This document shows positions 19,117-29,892 of a DNA stretch of 64,000 nt, in pieces. The notes under the pieces were generated by a model, which made no database searches, was not told where the DNA came from, and saw nothing but the letters and a program-made list of their open reading frames with translations. The first letter of the stretch is position 1, and every line of letters starts with the position of its first letter. Made by a program: the position numbers and the translations under genes. This DNA is from Brevibacterium sanguinis (lineage in GTDB: Bacteria; Actinomycetota; Actinomycetes; Actinomycetales; Brevibacteriaceae). The stretch spans positions 1 through 64,000 of the forward strand of contig NZ_QNSB01000007.1 in NCBI RefSeq assembly GCF_003315415.1, written 5' to 3'.

Positions 19117-19665
19117 ATGAGATCCCAGCCCCGCGAGGCTCAATCCACACGCGGACGGATGCGGCGCACCCTGTTCGCGATCGCAGCGGCGGTCCTCGTC
19201 GTCGACCAGCTGACGAAGCTGCTCGCGGTGCGGTTCCTCGAAGGCCGGGAGGCGATCCCGGTCCTCGGATCGCTGGCGGGCTTCGACTTCTACCGCAATC
19301 CCGGGGCCGCCCTGGGGATGGGTGCGGGGATCACGTGGGTCTTCCCGCTCATCGCGATCGCGGTCTTCGGAGCCATCCTCGTCCTGTCCCGGAAGCTCGG
19401 CTCCCGCACGTGGGCGGTCGGCCTCGGCCTGCTGCTCGGAGGGCTCTTCGGCAACCTCGTCGACCGCCTGTTCCGCCAGCCCGGCTTCCTCCACGGCGCG
19501 GTCGTCGACTTCATCGACCTCTCCCTCTTCATCTGCAATGTCGCGGACATCGCGATCACCGCGGCGGCCGTGACCCTCGTGGTGGCGAGCCTGAGGGGGA
19601 TCGACCTCGACGGATCGCGCACCGGGTCGAGCGACCACACGAGCAGGGAGGACACCCATGACTGA
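19117..19665 (+). CDS. lspA: lipoprotein signal peptidase II
   Basis: Membrane aspartyl peptidase that removes the signal peptide of lipoproteins after diacylglyceryl transfer. The protein is 182 residues from 19117 with four hydrophobic segments. Signatures are [10 protein letters not shown] near 24, [12 protein letters not shown] near 51, and the catalytic pair in [12 protein letters not shown] and [20 protein letters not shown] at 19099 and ATG at 19108 are in frame, but the TAGAAT hexamer placed seven bases before 19117 supports a leaderless start there. Overlaps the next gene by eight bases. Confidence 0.9.
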   Translation: MRSQPREAQSTRGRMRRTLFAIAAAVLVVDQLTKLLAVRFLEGREAIPVLGSLAGFDFYRNPGAALGMGAGITWVFPLIAIAVFGAILVLSRKLGSRTWAVGLGLLLGGLFGNLVDRLFRQPGFLHGAVVDFIDLSLFICNVADIAITAAAVTLVVASLRGIDLDGSRTGSSDHTSREDTHD

Positions 19666-20581
19666 ACGCTCCATCCTCATCCCCGAGGGCCTCGAGGGCC
19701 AGCGGATCGACTCCGCACTGAGCAAGCTGCTCGGACTCTCGCGCACCGCCGCCGCGGAGATCTGCGCGGACGGGGGAGTCCAGCTGGCCGGCCGCGTCGT
19801 CGGCAAGTCCGACCGCGTCACCGCCGGGGAGAGACTCGACGTCGTCATGCCCGAACCCAAGCGCCCGCTCGAGGTCGTCCCCGATCCGGTGCCGGGGATG
19901 CGGATCGTCCACGACGACGAGTCCTTCGTCGTCGTCGACAAGCCCGTCGGGGTCGCCGCCCACCCCGCACTGGGCTGGACCGGACCGACCGTCGTCGGCG
20001 GACTCGCCGCGGCCGGGTACGGGATCGCGACCTCCGGGGCGCCCGAACGGCAGGGCGTCGTCCAGCGACTCGACGTCGGCACCTCCGGCCTGATGGTCGT
20101 CGCGAAGAGCGAGTTCGCCTACAGCGTGCTCAAGCGCGCCTTCAAGGAGCGGACCGTCGAGAAGACCTACCACGCGGTCGTCCAGGGACTGCCCGACCCC
20201 GTGCTCGGCACGATCGAGGCGCCCATCGCCCGCCATCCCCGCCATGACGGTCTCTACGCGGTCCACAGCGAGGGCAAGCACGCCGTGACCCACTACGAGG
20301 TCATCGAAGCCCACCGGCGCGCCTCACTGCTCGAGATCCACCTGGAGACGGGTCGCACTCACCAGATCCGCGTGCACTTCTCCGCCCTGCGCCATCCCTG
20401 CGCCGGCGACCTGCCCTACGGCGCCGACCCGGTGCTGGCCAAGCACCTGGGGCTCGAGCGGCAGTGGCTCCACGCCGTCAAGCTCGGCTTCAGCCACCCC
20501 GAGTCCGGGGACTGGGTCGAGTTCACCAGCGAGTACCCGCAGGATCTGCAGACGGCGCTCGATCGCCTCCGCGCCTCCTGA
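19658..20581 (+). CDS. RluA/RluD family rRNA pseudouridine synthase
   Basis: Enzyme of 307 residues that isomerises uridine to pseudouridine, probably in 23S rRNA. It has an N-terminal S4-like RNA-binding domain (about 10-75) and a catalytic domain with the motif HRLD replaced by [12 protein letters not shown] near 130-141, containing the catalytic Asp, then GRTHQIRVH near 228. It overlaps lspA, the arrangement found in many Gram-positive bacteria. Which position it modifies cannot be read from sequence. Confidence 0.9.
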   Translation: MTERSILIPEGLEGQRIDSALSKLLGLSRTAAAEICADGGVQLAGRVVGKSDRVTAGERLDVVMPEPKRPLEVVPDPVPGMRIVHDDESFVVVDKPVGVAAHPALGWTGPTVVGGLAAAGYGIATSGAPERQGVVQRLDVGTSGLMVVAKSEFAYSVLKRAFKERTVEKTYHAVVQGLPDPVLGTIEAPIARHPRHDGLYAVHSEGKHAVTHYEVIEAHRRASLLEIHLETGRTHQIRVHFSALRHPCAGDLPYGADPVLAKHLGLERQWLHAVKLGFSHPESGDWVEFTSEYPQDLQTALDRLRAS

Positions 20582-20698
20582 GAGTCAGCCCGCTCGAACG
20601 CCCGGAAACGACCTCGGGAGCACCTCGGCGAGGTCTGAACGGCTCGGTGCCGATGGTCTAAGGTGGTTGCGGAACACCGTGCTCTAGGAAGGCTGACA

Positions 20699-23600
20699 GT
20701 GCCGAACGACGACTTCGTCCATCTCCACGTCCACACCGAGTACTCCATGCTGGACGGGGCGGCCCGCCTCGGCGATCTCATGGCCGCGACGAAGGCCTCG
20801 GGGATGTCGGCCATCGCGACGACCGACCACGGGTACCTGTTCGGGGCGTTCGACTTCTGGTCGCAGGCGACGAACGCGGGGCTCAAGCCGATCATCGGCG
20901 TCGAGGCCTACATCACCCCGGGCACCGACCGGCAGGACAAGTCGCGCGTGAAATGGCGCACGGACGAGTCGCAGAAGCGCGACGACATCTCCGGCGGCGG
21001 CCTCTACACCCACATGACGCTGCTGTCGAAGAACAACACCGGCATGCGCAACCTGTTCAAGGCCTCCTCGCAGGCGTCCCTCGACTCCGTCACGGCCAAG
21101 TGGCCGCGCATCGACGAGGACCTGCTCCAGACGTACTCGGAGGGGCTCATCGCCACCACCGGCTGCCCCTCGGGGGAGATCCAGACCCGCCTGCGGCTGG
21201 GTCAGTACGAGGAGGCGAAGGCCGCTGCCGGCAAGTACCGGGACATCTTCGGGGCGGAGAACTACTTCTGCGAGCTCATGGACCACGGTCTGTCCATCGA
21301 GAAGCGGGTGACGAAGGACCTGCTCCGGCTGGCCAAGGAGATGAACATCCCGCTGGTCGCCACCAACGACCTCCACTACACCCACGAATCCGACGCGAAG
21401 GCCCATGAGGCGCTGCTGGCGATCCAGTCCGGCTCGAAGCTCATCGAGCCCACCTACGACCAGGGCGGATCCCGCTTCGCATTCTCCGGCTCCGGCTACT
21501 ACCTCAAGTCCCCGGCGGAGATGCGGGCCCTGTTCTCCGAGCTCCCCGAGGCCTGCGACAACACCCTGACGATCGCGGAGATGTGCGAGGTGTCGTTCGA
21601 CACCTCGGCGAACTACATGCCGAAGTACCCGTGCCCACCCGGTGAGGACGAGACCTCCTGGCTGGTCAAGGAGGTCCAGAAGGGGCTCGAGTACCGGTAC
21701 CCCAACGGGATCCCCGACGCCGTGCGCAAGCAGGCCGACTACGAGCTCGACATCATCATCTCGATGGGCTTCCCCGGCTACTTCCTCGTCGTCGCCGACT
21801 TCATCAACTGGTCGAAGGACAACGGCATCCGGGTCGGACCGGGACGTGGATCCGGAGCCGGCTCGATGGTCGCCTACGCGATGCGCATCACCGACCTCGA
21901 CCCGCTCCAGCACGGGCTGTTCTTCGAGCGCTTCCTCAACCCGGACCGCGTGTCCATGCCCGACTTCGACGTCGACTTCGATGATCGCCGCCGCGGCGAG
22001 GTCATCGAGTACGTGACGAAGAAGTACGGCGACGAGCGCGTCGCGATGATCGTCACCTACGGCACGATCAAGACCAAGCAGGCGCTCAAGGACTCCGCCC
22101 GCGTGCTCGGCAAGCCCTTCTCCCTCGGCGAGCGGCTGACCAAGGCCCTGCCGCCGGCGGAGATGGCCAAGGACATCCCGCTGGCCGACATCGAGAACCC
22201 GGAGGCGAAGCGCTACAACGAGGCCGGTGAGTTCCGGGAGCTCGTCGCCACCGACCCGGAGGCCAGGGAGACCTTCGAGACGGCGAAGGGCCTCGAGGGG
22301 CTCAAGCGCCAATGGGGCGTGCACGCGGCCGGCGTCATCATGTCCTCGGACCCGATCATCGACGTCATCCCGATCATGAAGCGGTTCCAGGACGGGCAGA
22401 TCATCACCCAGTTCGACTACCCGACGTCCGAGGGCCTGGGCCTCATCAAGATGGACTTCCTCGGGCTGCGCAACCTCACGATCATCTCCGACGCGGTCGA
22501 GAACATCCGGGCCAACCGGAACTTCGAGCTCGACCTCGAGCACCTCGAACTCGACGACCCCGGCGCGTACGAGCTGCTCGCCCGCGGCGACACCCTCGGC
22601 GTGTTCCAGCTCGACGGCGGCGGGCTGCGCGCCCTGCTGCGGCTGATGAAGCCCGACAACTTCGAGGACATCTCGGCGACCCTGGCCCTCTACCGTCCGG
22701 GGCCGATGGGCGCCGACTCCCACACGAACTACGCGCTGCGCAAGAACGGCCTCCAGGAGGTCACCCCGATCCACCCGGAGCTCGAGGAGCCGCTCAAGGA
22801 GATCCTCGACACCACCTACGGGCTCATCATCTACCAGGAGCAGGTGATGGCGATCGCGCAGAAGGTCGCCGGCTACTCCCTCGGTCAGGCCGACATCCTC
22901 CGCCGCGCGATGGGCAAGAAGAAGAAGTCCGAGCTCGACAAGCAGCAGGTCGGCTTCTTCGGCGGGATGAAGGAGCGCGGCTACTCCGAGGCGGCGGCCC
23001 AGGCGCTGTGGGACATCCTGCTCCCGTTCTCCGACTACGCGTTCAACAAGGCCCACTCCGCCGCCTACGGGGTCGTCTCCTACTGGACGGCGTACCTCAA
23101 GGCGCACTACACCGCGGAGTACATGGCGGCCCTGCTCACCTCGGTGGGCGACAACAAGGACAAGCTGGCGATCTACCTCAACGAGTGCCGCCGGCTGGGC
23201 ATCACGGTGCTCCCGCCCGACGTCAACGACTCCGCCCTGCACTTCACCCCGGTCGGGGAGAACATCCGCTTCGGCATGGGCGCGGTCCGCAACGTCGGCT
23301 CGAACGTCGTCGACGGCATCGTCGAGGCCCGGGCGGAGAAGGGCGCCTACACCTCCTTCACCGACTTCCTCGACAAGGTGCCCAGCCATGTGTGCAACAA
23401 GCGCACGATCGAGTCCCTCATCAAGGCGGGCGCCTTCGATTCGCTCGGGCAGACCCGCCGGTCGCTCGTCGAGGTCCACGAAGAGGCCGTCGACTCCGTC
23501 ATCGGGGTCAAGCGGCAGGAGGCCAACGGGCAGTTCGACCTGTTCGCCGGCCTCGGCGGTGCCGACGACGCCCCGAGCTTCTCCGTCGCGATCCCCGACC

Positions 23601-24256
23601 GCCCCGAGTGGGAGAAGAAGGAGAAGCTTGCGTTCGAGCGCGACATGATCGGCCTCTACGTCTCCGACCACCCGCTCAACGGGCTCGAGGGCGTCCTGGC
23701 CGCGGAGTCCGACGCCTCGATCGCCGAGGTCGTCGACCCCGAGTCCCACCGCCCCGACGGCTCCCAGGTCAAGGTCTGCGGGATGATCACCCAGGTGACG
23801 CGGAAGGTGTCGAAGAACTCCGGCAAGCCCTACGCGATCGTCACCCTCGAGGACCTCGACGCCGAGGTGGAGGTGATGTTCTTCGGCGACACCTACGAGC
23901 CCGTGGCGAGCCTGCTCGCGACCGACCTCGTCATCTCGCTGACGGGTCGGATCCGCCACTCCGACGATCGGCCGACCTCGCTCATGGCGATGTCGATGAC
24001 GATCCCCGACGTCACCGACCCCAAGGACCGGCCGCTCAACCTCATGATGCCGATGGAGAAGGCCACCGAGGAGATGGCCGTCAAGCTGCGCCGGATCCTC
24101 GAGGCGAACAAGGGCCAGACGGACGTCCACCTCGTGCTCACCCAACCGGGACGCCAGACCGTCATGCGCCTCGACCGCTCGATCCGGGTCGATCCGAATC
24201 CGAGCCTCTACGGCGACCTCAAGGCGCTGCTCGGATCCCGCTGCTTCAGCGCCTGA
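20699..24256 (+). CDS. dnaE: DNA polymerase III alpha subunit
   Basis: Replicative polymerase of 1185 residues. It begins with the PHP domain ([14 protein letters not shown] near 7-20). The C-family palm carries [12 protein letters not shown] near 420-431, which contains the catalytic aspartates. The helix-hairpin-helix region, the clamp-binding area and a C-terminal OB fold ([15 protein letters not shown] near 1022) follow. GTG at 20699 with AGGAAGG at 20686-20692 is chosen over an in-frame GTG at 20663, because TAAGGT at 20659-20664 would start transcription after that codon. Its DnaE1 length and PHP domain fit the main replicase of actinobacteria. Confidence 0.95.
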   Translation: MPNDDFVHLHVHTEYSMLDGAARLGDLMAATKASGMSAIATTDHGYLFGAFDFWSQATNAGLKPIIGVEAYITPGTDRQDKSRVKWRTDESQKRDDISGGGLYTHMTLLSKNNTGMRNLFKASSQASLDSVTAKWPRIDEDLLQTYSEGLIATTGCPSGEIQTRLRLGQYEEAKAAAGKYRDIFGAENYFCELMDHGLSIEKRVTKDLLRLAKEMNIPLVATNDLHYTHESDAKAHEALLAIQSGSKLIEPTYDQGGSRFAFSGSGYYLKSPAEMRALFSELPEACDNTLTIAEMCEVSFDTSANYMPKYPCPPGEDETSWLVKEVQKGLEYRYPNGIPDAVRKQADYELDIIISMGFPGYFLVVADFINWSKDNGIRVGPGRGSGAGSMVAYAMRITDLDPLQHGLFFERFLNPDRVSMPDFDVDFDDRRRGEVIEYVTKKYGDERVAMIVTYGTIKTKQALKDSARVLGKPFSLGERLTKALPPAEMAKDIPLADIENPEAKRYNEAGEFRELVATDPEARETFETAKGLEGLKRQWGVHAAGVIMSSDPIIDVIPIMKRFQDGQIITQFDYPTSEGLGLIKMDFLGLRNLTIISDAVENIRANRNFELDLEHLELDDPGAYELLARGDTLGVFQLDGGGLRALLRLMKPDNFEDISATLALYRPGPMGADSHTNYALRKNGLQEVTPIHPELEEPLKEILDTTYGLIIYQEQVMAIAQKVAGYSLGQADILRRAMGKKKKSELDKQQVGFFGGMKERGYSEAAAQALWDILLPFSDYAFNKAHSAAYGVVSYWTAYLKAHYTAEYMAALLTSVGDNKDKLAIYLNECRRLGITVLPPDVNDSALHFTPVGENIRFGMGAVRNVGSNVVDGIVEARAEKGAYTSFTDFLDKVPSHVCNKRTIESLIKAGAFDSLGQTRRSLVEVHEEAVDSVIGVKRQEANGQFDLFAGLGGADDAPSFSVAIPDRPEWEKKEKLAFERDMIGLYVSDHPLNGLEGVLAAESDASIAEVVDPESHRPDGSQVKVCGMITQVTRKVSKNSGKPYAIVTLEDLDAEVEVMFFGDTYEPVASLLATDLVISLTGRIRHSDDRPTSLMAMSMTIPDVTDPKDRPLNLMMPMEKATEEMAVKLRRILEANKGQTDVHLVLTQPGRQTVMRLDRSIRVDPNPSLYGDLKALLGSRCFSA

Positions 24257-24295
24257 GGTGCGGCGGGCGCTGGCGGCGCACGGGGTCCGAGAGAC

Positions 24296-24301
24296 TAGAC
24301 T
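24296..24301 (+). promoter_or_regulatory. -10 element of hisD, leaderless layout
   Basis: TAGACT ends seven bases before the GTG at 24309, so transcription should begin at the start codon. No -35 of quality is visible. Confidence 0.6.
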
Positions 24302-24308
24302 GTCTCGG

Positions 24309-25610
24309 GTGAACATTCTGGACTTCCGCGGTGAGAACCTGAGCAAGAGATACCTCAAGCAGCGCCTGCCCCGGGCCGCTGAGACCCACGCCGATGTCGG
24401 GCGTCGGGTCGCCGATCTCCTCGCCGAGATCAGGACGGGCGGCAGCGCGGCGGTGAAGCGATTCACCGCACGGTTCGACGGCGTCGAACCGGAGAGCCTG
24501 CGCGTGCCGACCGCGGCCCTCGAGCAGGCGGAGGCGGCCCTCGACCCGGAGATCCGCGCGGCGCTCGTCGAGTCCATCGCCCGCGCCGAGGCGGTCGCCG
24601 CCGACCAGCGTCCCGCCGACGTCACGACCGAGCTGTCGGCGGGCGCGCGGGTGACGACCCGGTATCTGCCGATCGAGCGCGTCGGACTCTACGTCCCCGG
24701 CGGCCTCGCGGTCTACCCCTCGACCGTGGTGATGAACGTCGTCCCCGCCCTGGCCGCCGGAGCGCGGTCCCTGGCGATCGCGAGCCCACCGCAGAGCAGC
24801 GGGCTGCCGCATCCCGTCGTGCTCGCGACCGCCCACCTGCTCGGCGTCGACGAGGTGTGGGCGATGGGCGGGGCGCAGGCGATCGGCGCGCTGGCCTACG
24901 GATTCGACGACGACGAGGTCTGCGAACCCGTCGACCTCATCACCGGCCCCGGCAACGCCTACGTCGCGGCGGCGAAGTCCCTCGTCCGCTCGCACGTCGG
25001 CATCGACGCCGTGGCCGGACCCACCGAGATCATCATCCTCGCCGATGCCCAGGCCACGCCCGCCTACGTGGCGGCCGACCTCATCAGCCAGGCCGAGCAC
25101 GATGAGCTCGCCGCCTCCGTGCTCGTCACCGACTCCACCGTCCTCGCCGAGGAGGTCGCGGCCGAGCTCGCGCGCCAGGTCCCCGTCGCCGCCCACTCCG
25201 AGAGGATCGCCGCGGCCCTCGACGGCACGCAGTCGGCCATCGTCCTCGTCGACGACATCGACGCCGGCATCGACGTCGTCAACGCCTACGCCGGGGAGCA
25301 CGTGGAGATCCACACCGCCGATCCGCATGCCGTCGCCGCGCGGATCACCAACGGGGGTGCCGTCTTCGTCGGTGCCGACGCGCCCGTGTCCCTGGGCGAC
25401 TACTGCGCGGGCTCCAACCACGTGCTGCCGACGATGGGCACCGCCGCGCACGGCTCGGGCCTCGGCGTCCATTCGTTCATCAAGGTCAGTCAGGTCATCG
25501 ACTACGACCACGAGGCGCTCAAGGAGGTCGCGGACCACATCGCGGTCCTCTCGGCCAGCGAGCAGCTTCCCGCCCACGGCACCGCCGTCAGCATCCGGTT
25601 CGAGGAGTAG
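24309..25610 (+). CDS. hisD: histidinol dehydrogenase
   Basis: Zinc enzyme that oxidises L-histidinol to histidine in two NAD-dependent steps, the last step of the pathway. The protein is 433 residues with [16 protein letters not shown] near 130, [11 protein letters not shown] near 213, and [10 protein letters not shown] near 257, which holds the Gln and His metal ligands. The frame is open to 24258, but the TAGACT hexamer at 24296-24301 makes GTG 24309 the likely leaderless start. The other his genes are not in the window, so hisD is detached here; it is followed two bases later by nrdR. Confidence 0.93.
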   Translation: MNILDFRGENLSKRYLKQRLPRAAETHADVGRRVADLLAEIRTGGSAAVKRFTARFDGVEPESLRVPTAALEQAEAALDPEIRAALVESIARAEAVAADQRPADVTTELSAGARVTTRYLPIERVGLYVPGGLAVYPSTVVMNVVPALAAGARSLAIASPPQSSGLPHPVVLATAHLLGVDEVWAMGGAQAIGALAYGFDDDEVCEPVDLITGPGNAYVAAAKSLVRSHVGIDAVAGPTEIIILADAQATPAYVAADLISQAEHDELAASVLVTDSTVLAEEVAAELARQVPVAAHSERIAAALDGTQSAIVLVDDIDAGIDVVNAYAGEHVEIHTADPHAVAARITNGGAVFVGADAPVSLGDYCAGSNHVLPTMGTAAHGSGLGVHSFIKVSQVIDYDHEALKEVADHIAVLSASEQLPAHGTAVSIRFEE

Positions 25611-25612
25611 AC

Positions 25613-26110
25613 ATGCGCTGTCCGTTCTGCCGCGAGTCCGATTCGCGAGTCGTCGATTCGCGGACCAGCGAAGACGGCGCCGCGATCCGCCGCCGGCGCC
25701 AGTGCCGCCACTGCGGCCGGCGGTTCACGACGATGGAGGCGACGAGCCTGTCCGTGATCAAGCGCTCCGGGGTGACCGAGGAGTTCTCCCGGCAGAAGAT
25801 CATGTCGGGGGTGCGCAAGGCCTGCCAGGGCCGGCCGGTCAACGACGACGACCTCGCGAAGCTCGCCCAGAAGGTCGAGGAGGACATCCGATCCAAGGGC
25901 ATCGCCGAGATCGACGCCGACGAGGTGGGACTGAGCATCCTCGAGCCCCTGCGCGAGCTCGACCAGGTCGCCTACCTGCGGTTCGCGAGCGTCTATCAGG
26001 GCTTCGATTCGCTCGAGGACTTCGAGGCCGCGATCGACTCGCTGCGCGCCGACGCGGCGCTGAAGTCGGGTCAGGCCCGGGAGGTCTCGCCGGAGGATTT
26101 CGATTCCTGA
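25613..26110 (+). CDS. nrdR: ribonucleotide reductase repressor NrdR
   Basis: Regulator of 165 residues that represses nrd genes when dATP/ATP binds its cone. The zinc ribbon uses Cys3, Cys6, Cys31 and Cys34, and an ATP-cone domain covers about residues 46-136. GAGGAG inside the end of hisD is its ribosome binding site. In many actinobacteria nrdR is paired with nrdJ; no ribonucleotide reductase gene follows here. Confidence 0.94.
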   Translation: MRCPFCRESDSRVVDSRTSEDGAAIRRRRQCRHCGRRFTTMEATSLSVIKRSGVTEEFSRQKIMSGVRKACQGRPVNDDDLAKLAQKVEEDIRSKGIAEIDADEVGLSILEPLRELDQVAYLRFASVYQGFDSLEDFEAAIDSLRADAALKSGQAREVSPEDFDS

Positions 26111-26162
26111 GAAATTGTCCCGAACGCCGCCGGCGAAATGGTGCTGACGGCCCTTTCCTGTG

Positions 26163-26260
26163 TAATATGACTAGTGCGTGCTCAGGCACGCGGCCGCTTG
26201 CGGTTCGGAGGGGAAGCCGGATCGTCAAGCGGCCTTTCAACGTCCGGGGACAGTCCGTCC
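26163..26260 (+). ncRNA. structured RNA candidate downstream of nrdR
   Basis: A -10-like TAATAT at 26163-26168 is followed by two adjacent hairpins. The first pairs GCGTGC (26176-26181) with GCACGC (26186-26191) over a TCAG loop. The second pairs GGCCGCTTG (26192-26200) with CAAGCGGCC (26226-26234), with an inner CGGTTC/GAAGCCG pairing and a bulged G, and ends in CCTTTC. A weaker third hairpin (GGGAC/GTCCC, 26247-26261) follows. No coding frame or known RNA family fits. It could also act as a terminator for nrdR or, read on the other strand, for the helicase gene. The rest of the gap to 26403 shows only an inverted TGTGCGC/GCGCACA pair. Confidence 0.35.
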
Positions 26261-26403
26261 CGACACCGCCGTCGCAGCGCCCCAGGGCTCCTCACCCGGG
26301 ACCTCACCGCCGCCCGCAGAGGGCCGCCCCGCCAGGGATGTGCGCCGCGACCACAGTCCCGCTCGAGACGGTGACCGCGGAGCGCGCACACGCCCGGCCG
26401 GGC

Positions 26404-28611
26404 TCAGCCCATCAGCTCGGTCAGCTCCGACTCGGTCGCGGCGAGGAGAGCGAGCCGCTCGGTGGTGCGGGTCAGGGCGACGTAGAGCGCACCCACACCG
26501 TCGTCGGCGCCGCGCGGGGCGATGAGACCGGGTTCGACGACGATCACCGAATCGAACTCGAGACCCTTCGCCTCCGTGGGCGTGATGACGGCGATCCGGT
26601 GGTCGAGACCCGAGGCCGCGCGTCCGATGTCGAACCCGGAGAGCGCCTCGGCGACGGCAGGGATGAGATCGGGCGGGGCGATGACGGCGATCTTGCCACC
26701 CCCGACCGCGTCGACCTCGGCCTCGGCCCGCTGCGGGAGGGCCGTGATGATGTCAGCGGTCGAGGCGAAGGACTCGAGGCGGGGGTCGGGCCCACCCTGG
26801 CGCACGGACTCGACGAGCTCGAGGTGCGGGAAATGACGGTGGAGGTAGCGGTTCGCGAGGTCCATCACCGACTGCGGAGTGCGATAGGACACGGTGAGAA
26901 CGAGGAGCGAGTACCTGTCGCCGACGAACTCGCCGAGGATCGACTCCCACGTGCGCTCATTGTCGCCGCGGCTGGCCTGGGCGAGGTCGCCGACGACGGT
27001 CGCCGACTTCGAGGGCACGCGCCGGAACAGCACCCGCCACTGCATGGGGCTGAGCTCCTGGGCCTCGTCGACGACGAGGTGCCCATAGGTCCACTCGCGG
27101 TCCTCGATCGCGCGTTCCGTCAGCGTCATGGCCGGCCCGGACTCCTCCCACCGCTTCGCCAGGGTCTCGGCGTCGATGAGAGCGCCGGTGTCGGTCATGT
27201 CGACGACCGCCTCGGCGTACTCCCGGGCCGATTCGTCACGGGCCGCGGTCGGCTGCGGCGACGTGCCGAGGAGCTCGGCGAGCTCGTCGAGCAGCGGGAC
27301 GTCCTCGACGGTGAACGGCGCCTGGGCGTCCCGCAGGAGAAGCTCCTGTTCGGCGTCGGTGAGGAGCCGGCGCGCCGCCGCCCGCAGCTTGTGCGGCTTG
27401 GACAGCAGGGCGCGCAGCGCATCGCCCGGACTGATCGGGAACCAGGCGAGGTTGAGGGCGCGGCGGACATCGATGCTCGAGCGCAGCTCCTCCATGAGCT
27501 CGGGCAGCCGCTCACCGGCGCCGTCGAGGCCCATCTCCCGGGCCAGCTCCTCGGCGAGGATCTTGAGCAGTCCCGTGACGAATCCGGTCCGGGCGGCATT
27601 GTGCCCGTCCCCGCTGCGCCGAGCCCGCTCCCGCGCCGACCGCACGTCGCGGCGGCGCAGCCACACGGTGTGCGAGCCCACGCGCAGCGGTTCGTCCTCG
27701 TCGGGGACGCGCTCGTAGTTGGCGACATGGTTGGCGATGACCTTCGCCATGACCGAGCGGCCCTTGACCTCCGCGACGTCGGCGCGATCACCGCGGTCCG
27801 TGTCGAGACCCGGGTAGAGCTGACCGGGGGTGAGCAGCAGCGCCCCGGTCTCGCCGAGGCTCGGCAGGACCTTCTCGATGTACTTGAGGAACACGGGGGA
27901 GGGGCCGACGAGGAGGACGCCGGACTTCGCGATCCGCTCCCGATGCCGGTAGAGGAGGTAGGCCGCACGGTGCAGGGCGACGGCAGTCTTCCCGGTTCCC
28001 GGACCGCCCTGGACGACGAGCACGCCCTGGAGCGGCTGGCGGATGATCGCATCCTGCTCCGCCTGGATCGTCGAGACGATGTCGCTCATCCGCCCCGTGC
28101 GGTGGGTGGTGAGCGCGGCGATGAGGGCGCCTTCGCCCTGGAGGTTCGACCGCTGCCCCTCGTCGAGGGCCTCAATGTCGAGCACGTCGTCCTCGATGTC
28201 GGTGACCCTGCGGTGGTTCGTCACCAGATGCCGCCGCCGGGTGACGCCTGCCGGGTTCGCCGCGGTCGACTGGTAGAACGGCTCGGAGGCCGGGGCGCGC
28301 CAGTCGATGAGGATCTGCTGGCGATCGGCGTCCGTGAGGCCGATGCGCCCGATGTAGCTCGGTTCGTCCTCGTCCTTGAGGTCGAGACGACCGAAGCAGA
28401 GACCGTCCTCGGCGCTGTTGAGCCGGATCAGCTGATCCTCGTAGAGCGTGGCGAACGCATCGCGCTCGCTCCGGTGCTGGTGATTTCCCCCCACTTCGGA
28501 GATCCGGACCGTGCCCAGTCGGGCCGTCGTCTCCTCGCGCAGTTCGTCGAGTCGTGCATAGAGTTCGTCGAGCTTCTTCTGCTCGACGCGCAGTTCTGAA
28601 GTTTCGGTCAT
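26404..28611 (-). CDS. helD: HelD/HelR-type RNA polymerase-associated ATPase
   Basis: Superfamily 1 (UvrD-like) ATPase of 735 residues. An N-terminal charged coiled coil (about 6-32) and the HelD-specific region YIGRIGL and LIDWRAP (about 85-107) precede Walker A GGPGTGKT at 202-209. Walker B is VVDEAQ near 515, followed by GDLAQ and a C-terminal VALTR motif. HelD proteins use this layout to remove stalled RNA polymerase from DNA, and some relatives (HelR) protect against rifamycins. The ATG at 28611 follows AAGGTGAG. Assignment to HelD rather than UvrD rests on the coiled coil and missing 1B/2B helicase features. Confidence 0.85.
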   Translation of the reverse strand: MTETSELRVEQKKLDELYARLDELREETTARLGTVRISEVGGNHQHRSERDAFATLYEDQLIRLNSAEDGLCFGRLDLKDEDEPSYIGRIGLTDADRQQILIDWRAPASEPFYQSTAANPAGVTRRRHLVTNHRRVTDIEDDVLDIEALDEGQRSNLQGEGALIAALTTHRTGRMSDIVSTIQAEQDAIIRQPLQGVLVVQGGPGTGKTAVALHRAAYLLYRHRERIAKSGVLLVGPSPVFLKYIEKVLPSLGETGALLLTPGQLYPGLDTDRGDRADVAEVKGRSVMAKVIANHVANYERVPDEDEPLRVGSHTVWLRRRDVRSARERARRSGDGHNAARTGFVTGLLKILAEELAREMGLDGAGERLPELMEELRSSIDVRRALNLAWFPISPGDALRALLSKPHKLRAAARRLLTDAEQELLLRDAQAPFTVEDVPLLDELAELLGTSPQPTAARDESAREYAEAVVDMTDTGALIDAETLAKRWEESGPAMTLTERAIEDREWTYGHLVVDEAQELSPMQWRVLFRRVPSKSATVVGDLAQASRGDNERTWESILGEFVGDRYSLLVLTVSYRTPQSVMDLANRYLHRHFPHLELVESVRQGGPDPRLESFASTADIITALPQRAEAEVDAVGGGKIAVIAPPDLIPAVAEALSGFDIGRAASGLDHRIAVITPTEAKGLEFDSVIVVEPGLIAPRGADDGVGALYVALTRTTERLALLAATESELTELMG

Positions 28612-28679
28612 CTCACCTTCTTAGATCGGCATTCAATTATGCCGAAATCCGACCGCCGGGAGTAGTCTCGGACGCGCAT
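28608..28679 (-). promoter_or_regulatory. helD leader: inverted repeat and 23-codon upstream ORF
   Basis: TCGGCAT (28626-28632) and ATGCCGA (28639-28645) form a 7-bp inverted repeat over six bases that, on the minus strand, covers a CATAAT -10-like hexamer 24 bases before the helD start. An upstream ORF starting at 28679 ends with a TGA overlapping the helD ATG. Either may be regulatory; neither is proven. Further gap bases up to 28885 hold two GC-rich hairpins (28719-28735 and 28817-28838) that may terminate the preceding minus-strand gene. Confidence 0.35.
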
Positions 28680-28885
28680 TTCGCCTGTTGTGTTTGGTCA
28701 CACCTGCGCCACCGGCGGCCCGGACGCGGTCCGGGGCGGCTGGGCCGGCCCCGGCAGGCCCGGGATCGACGCGCCCCGTGGCGGCGGGTGCCGATGCATT
28801 CCCGCCGAGGTGGGCGGGCACCGGAACGACGCGGTGCCGCGGCCGCGGACGCCGGAACGACTCGCGCCGGATCCGCGATCGTGCG

Positions 28886-29671
28886 TCAGATCCCGAGGCG
28901 GGAGCCGAGTGCCCGCGCATCGAGGAACGACGCCAACGTGGCCGCCGTGCGCAGAACCTGGTCGACGTCGGCGATCGGCGACTGCGACGCCATGACGACG
29001 ACATTGCCCCGGCGCCGGCCCTTGATGATCGCGGGCTCCGAGGCCGCCGCCACATGGGCGAACTCCTCCCGGAGGAGCCCGACGTCCGCCCGGAGCCGGG
29101 CGTGGTCACCGGGATCGGGAACGTTGGCGAGGTAGAGGCCCGTGCCCTTGAGCGCGCGGGCGCAGGAGGCGAAGAACTCCCTCGTGGTCAGTGCTTCGGG
29201 CACGATGTCGTGGTCGAAGGCGTCGCGGATGACGAGATCGAGGGAATCCTCCCTGAACGTCTCGATCTCGACGGCACCGTCACCGGCGCGCAGGGCCAGG
29301 GCGGGGGAGCGCGGCAGATCGAACCAGGAGCGGGAGTGCTCGAGGAGCACCGGGTCGATGTCGACGGCCGTCTGCCGAGAGCCCGGTCGGGTCGCATGGA
29401 CGTACCGGGCCAGCGCGCAGCCGGCGGCACCGATGTGCACCGCCCGGAGCGGGCCGGCCGCGAACTGGGCGTCGATGATCCGCGACATCCAGTCGAGGTA
29501 CTCGAAGTCGAGGCGCAGAGGATCGCTGAGCGTGATCGACGACGACGGGACCCCGTTGACATGGAGGACGTAGCTGTCGGCCTCCCCGTCGACCTTCTCG
29601 AGGCGGGCCATGCCGGTCGAGATCTCGACGACTTGAGTGCTGGGAGGTGTGAATATCCGTCGTTTCGCCAC
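28886..29671 (-). CDS. spermidine synthase-like aminopropyl/methyltransferase-fold protein
   Basis: Protein of 261 residues with the spermidine-synthase Rossmann fold. VHIGAAGCALARY near 99-111 replaces the usual glycine-rich GGGxG loop, and VDIDPVLLEHSR near 124 and IRDAFDHD near 167 match the family. Proteins of this short, soluble type in actinobacteria are usually annotated as polyamine synthase-like or fused-MFS spermidine synthase without proof of activity. The substrate is unknown. The start is a GTG at 29671. It is followed by helD 274 bases later on the same strand. Confidence 0.75.
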   Translation of the reverse strand: MAKRRIFTPPSTQVVEISTGMARLEKVDGEADSYVLHVNGVPSSSITLSDPLRLDFEYLDWMSRIIDAQFAAGPLRAVHIGAAGCALARYVHATRPGSRQTAVDIDPVLLEHSRSWFDLPRSPALALRAGDGAVEIETFREDSLDLVIRDAFDHDIVPEALTTREFFASCARALKGTGLYLANVPDPGDHARLRADVGLLREEFAHVAAASEPAIIKGRRRGNVVVMASQSPIADVDQVLRTAATLASFLDARALGSRLGI

Positions 29672-29892
29672 CCCTCACTTCTATGCCACTTGTCGCGGCG
29701 GGGCAATTCCGACCACCGCGGCAGGCGGGAGAGCGGTGCGGCCACCGGTGCCGACTCCCTCGCCGAGGCGACCGCGGAGACTGTGGACGAGCGGGCGGAC
29801 TCGTGCCCGTCGGGCCTGTGGATCGCCGAGGCGTTTCCACACCTCGTTCCCCGCCCCTGGCGCCGGGGCGTGGCGAGGCGCTGGATGGGAGC

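Noticed and set aside
20684-24625. A 1313-residue open frame antisense to dnaE and hisD
   Set aside because: It is the mirror of GC-rich codon bias; composition is dominated by Val, Gly, Leu, Arg and Asp with no motif, and the plus strand carries a complete DnaE.
26205-26262. Cobalamin riboswitch suggested by GGGAAGCCGG downstream of nrdR
   Set aside because: The B12 box, the paired CCGGC arm at the right distance and a downstream target gene on the same strand are all missing.
28612-28885. Rifamycin-associated element upstream of the HelD-type gene
   Set aside because: No match to the inverted CTTGCGGCAAG core was found in the leader; only an unrelated TCGGCAT/ATGCCGA repeat is present.
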